NCBI GenBank assembly: GCA_902806595.1
Contig: CADCXC010000005.1
Location: 868,001 to 932,000 of the forward strand
Direction: 5' to 3'
Length of the DNA: 64,000 nt
From: Pyrenopolyporus hunteri
Lineage: Eukaryota; Ascomycota; Sordariomycetes; Xylariales; Hypoxylaceae
The stretch's first letter is position 1, and every line of letters starts with the position of its first letter. The notes below the pieces were generated by a model. That model was not told where the DNA came from, did not search any database, and saw only the letters and a program-made list of their open reading frames with translations. Both the position numbers and the translations under genes were made by a program. Below, one piece after another: positions 61,148 through 64,000 of this stretch.

Positions 61148-64000
61148 GATGGGCCCGATCGAGTTGGATCTCGCGGCACGTCGTTGCCGTCGTCGTCGTC
61201 GTCGTCTTCTTCTTCTTCTCGTGCCTACTCTAGCACGTTCTCCTTCGGACGTTTAAAGAAACGGGTTAGGGGAGCATGGGCTTGAACGTGTGGTGGGCGC
61301 GTTGCAACGAGGCGGGAATTGGAAGTTGGAAATATTGCTGCTGCTGTATTAACACCGACGGGGCTCTAGACGCTTTCGGCAGTTTTTCTACGAGTTTCCG
61401 TTTTAGGGTGTCAAAGTGAGAGATTCCCACTTTGACGCCAACAAAGATGGCCACGGCAAGCTTTTATATAAGAGGACGCGGGAATGGCGAGTGATTGTAC
61501 GTAAAGAGAAGAGGAAGAGGAAGAAGAAAGGAAGCGTTCAAATACAAGCAACAATGAATTGTAATTTAATACGTAGGACGGAAGGTTCTGTTTAGCTTTT
61601 GGCTTAAAGACGTCGATCCCCGGTTCAAGGTGGGCTACCTGCTATGTATTGCCCACGGTACTTGTCCTATGTACAATACCTAGGTCGCAGGTACGGGTAG
61701 GGGCAAGAAGCAGCTTTTACCGTGACGTTGATTGGACCGAAGGCTTATGATGCCATGCCAAGCTTCGCCAAGTTACGCGCTGACGGGTACCTTGATGGCC
61801 AGTCTTGCTGCGTCACTTAGTAATGTAGTCACAAAGCGCATTCCGGCTCCACATAAGGTTCGGTAGCGGCCATCAGGGTGACGATTCACTCTCCCGAATC
61901 TCCCATTTCCTCTCTTTCTCCTTTTCCAAATTTGGGATGAGGCTCTGAGGCTGAAATTGGAGGCTCTTCATCGTGGTTGCAAGCGATCAGAGATCTCCGA
62001 CCCTTGGCACCTCTAGTATACTTACCTAGGGACGGTAGGTAGTTAGCTAACTATTTCTTGGCCATGTCGTCTTACCCCGGAGTTATATCGAAGCATAGCC
62101 AGATCTGCGGGGTTCCTCAGTAGTCCTATTCAGTCTTACACAAACTGCAGAAACGTAAACGCCAAACTCGACAATGCCGTTCGCAATCTCCACCTGAGGT
62201 AGGGATCCGACCAGATTGTCAGGGCCCTGTCGCCAAGTCTCCCTACCACGCGGACTAATGCTGGTTCCCGCTGCGGACTCGGGGGGGAGTGCAAATGATA
62301 CCTCACCTGTAGACCCTTACATGCCTACCTATCTAAGATGGTACCTAGCTTGATCAGATAAAAGATCACGATACCTACCTAGCTATCCATCTTGAACGTG
62401 CCCATCTATCTTCTCCCATTTACCTAAACTCATTCGTGACATCTATCTACCCCAATCTCGATATATACACACAGTCAGAGAGTTAATGGACAGTCGCGTC
62501 AGCAGTTATATGGAAATAGCACACCGACCCCGACCCTTACCGGACTTTCCACATAAAGTGGCATCACTAGCTTTTGCTTTTGCTTTTCCCTTCCCAGATG
62601 ACCAAGAGAATGGCTCGGGGTGGCAGCTTCTAAGTTTTCATTGGCTAACTCGTAGTCCGCGTAAAGCTGCGAGATGTAGATAGTCGAGACATAGTGGGCT
62701 GCCCGAGAACCCTGTTGGACTTCCATGTGACACACGTTTCAAGCGGTGTACTTAAGTTGGAGCTAAGGCTGCCTTCACTAGGTACCTACACGTAGGTATT
62801 CTACATGTGTTTAATCCCATACCTAAGGTACTTAAGTGATCTCGCGAACTACATTACGAATTACATGTATGTATTCTTTTGGAGTTTGCTCAACTCTCTG
62901 ACTCGTCTCAACTACACACTCTTAAAGGCTATTACTGACATTGAGTCAGATTCCCGCTTGAAATGCACCTGGGTGTTAATCTAGCTTGTTTGAAGTTCTG
63001 TCACCTCCTAAATGGGCTATCGGGATTAATTAATCGATTAATTAATCGATCAAACAGCTTTCCCGTTTTCAATATACCCTCGCGTAGATGTATATATAAG
63101 GGGACTAGGACGGTAGCGTCGAAGAGGACACCAACGATTCAACACTAACTGTAGGCAAAAGTCCAATAGGATTCTCCTACATAAACCCCACGGTTACTCA
63201 TAGCTTAATACCGCTCCCGTAAATAGTGGATCTGATCTCACTTAAAGCATATTGCTAAGATTGTGTTTTCTTACTATATCTCGTATATAATTGCGAGTCC
63301 TTTCTTACGGACTTTAAGAGCTCATAAGCCTTACGTGTTTCTGTAAGCAATAAACAGACCATTTTCTTGAATGGTTCCCTCATGGTCCTCGCCGTGAATA
63401 TATGGGTACTCCGTATAAGGTACCCGTGCATGTCATCTTTCCATGTACTATATATGTAGGTACTCACCCCTTGGAATCTCTGCATAGCTAGGTAGGTAGG
63501 TATACAAGTGGGTAAGTAGGCGGACGGCTTTTATATGAATGGGGCGTTGCCGCTCCGTCTCCCACCCCCCTCCTTACCCTTAGATAACTCTAAGTTTTAA
63601 GTGCTTAATAAGAAGGCTTAACAAGACATCCATCCGTTAAGTCCGAGGCATAGCTTACATAGGGGTTACCCCTTACGCGTACGTACTTCTCATACCTATA
63701 ATAGAACAGTTCACTATATTCATAGGATAGATGTCCCGGCATGTTTCCTATCCGAACTCCGATCGCACTCCCGGGTTTAACAACACTGCGCCGGTGGACG
63801 GCTCGTCGCCTTCACCTCGTAGGTCTTTTTTCTATCCGTAACGTTATATGTGCGAGTTTGGTGGAGCTCGACATCTAATCCGTAGATCAACAAGCTCTGG
63901 TTGAAGCTCCTACCGCATGTGTGTGACTATTGGAGGGCGTGGCGCGCGGTGGCTTGACGGCCAGCTGCGACTTTGTTTACTATGGTATTGTGATAAATAT
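61148..64000. other. Right-hand region, no confident gene
   Basis: The first few hundred bases form the promoter of the ZIP gene and carry a CGTCGTCGT/CTTCTTCTT triplet tract at 61190-61222. Further right are TACC/GGTA repeats (62024-62045, near 62325, 63488-63504) and a 12-bp palindrome repeat at 63024-63051. Short frames at 62486-62735 and 63255-63485 have no recognisable domain. Confidence 0.45.
63024..63051. repeat. Tandem copies of a 12-bp palindrome
   Basis: The self-complementary unit GATTAATTAATC occurs twice in tandem and is followed by GATC. The 28-bp segment is a near-perfect palindrome overall. Confidence 0.85.

Noticed and set aside
1..64000. tRNA genes, rRNA, CRISPR arrays and telomeric TTAGGG arrays
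   Set aside because: I looked by eye for GTTCRA-type T-loops with pairing arms, regular direct repeats with spacers and telomere units, and found none I could support. A covariance-model search would be decisive for tRNAs.
1..64000. A secondary-metabolite cluster or defence locus
   Set aside because: The epoxide hydrolase, Rua1-type regulator and bZIP factor might hint at one. However, they are far apart and no synthase, oxidase set, dedicated transporter or NLR-type gene is present.

Overview
This 64 kb window is nuclear DNA of a filamentous ascomycete, most likely a Sordariomycete. The evidence is short spliceosomal introns (mostly 46 to 175 nt, GT-AG with CTAAC/CTGAC-type branch sites), mixed-strand genes with generous spacers, and proteins of typical fungal type: Rua1 C-terminal domain regulator, LEU2, Zrt3-like ZIP, PEX8, STM1-like and fungal bZIP. 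Spacers and some introns are peppered with short TACC/GGTA tetranucleotide runs that often meet at CCTAGG palindromes. Xylariales is a guess from overall impression only.

Layout. 0-7 kb: an unrecognised two-exon gene that may be cut by the left edge, ARP8 (INO80 complex) on the minus strand, and a divergent proline-rich conserved fungal protein. 7-12.8 kb: no confident gene. 12.9-14.9 kb: a Rua1-type regulator. 15-23.4 kb: no confident gene. 23.4-32.3 kb: a PHD-finger protein, LEU2, MED10 and a LIM-type zinc-binding protein. 33-38 kb: an unrecognised basic, probably nuclear protein, divergent from an epoxide hydrolase. 38-43.6 kb: gene desert. 43.6-45 kb: a bZIP regulator. 45-51.5 kb: gene desert. 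51.5-61.2 kb: a denser block with an STM1-like ribosome-binding protein, an acidic small protein, a three-exon TMEM170-like membrane protein, PEX8 and a ZIP zinc transporter. 61.2-64 kb: no confident gene.

The genes are unrelated housekeeping and regulatory functions: chromatin and transcription (ARP8, MED10, PHD, bZIP, Rua1-type), leucine synthesis, translation, peroxisome biogenesis, zinc transport and epoxide detoxification. I see no biosynthetic cluster, CRISPR, intact transposon, virus or immune-type system. Almost all gene models below were rebuilt by hand from splice signals, reading-frame phase and family conservation, and add exons that simple open-frame reading misses. The most notable observations are two probable GC-AG introns, consecutive 18- and 19-nt micro-exons in the STM1-like gene, a 14-nt first exon in the TMEM170-like gene, an in-frame stop in the LIM-type gene, and the dispersed palindromic tetranucleotide repeats. 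No previously undescribed system is evident.
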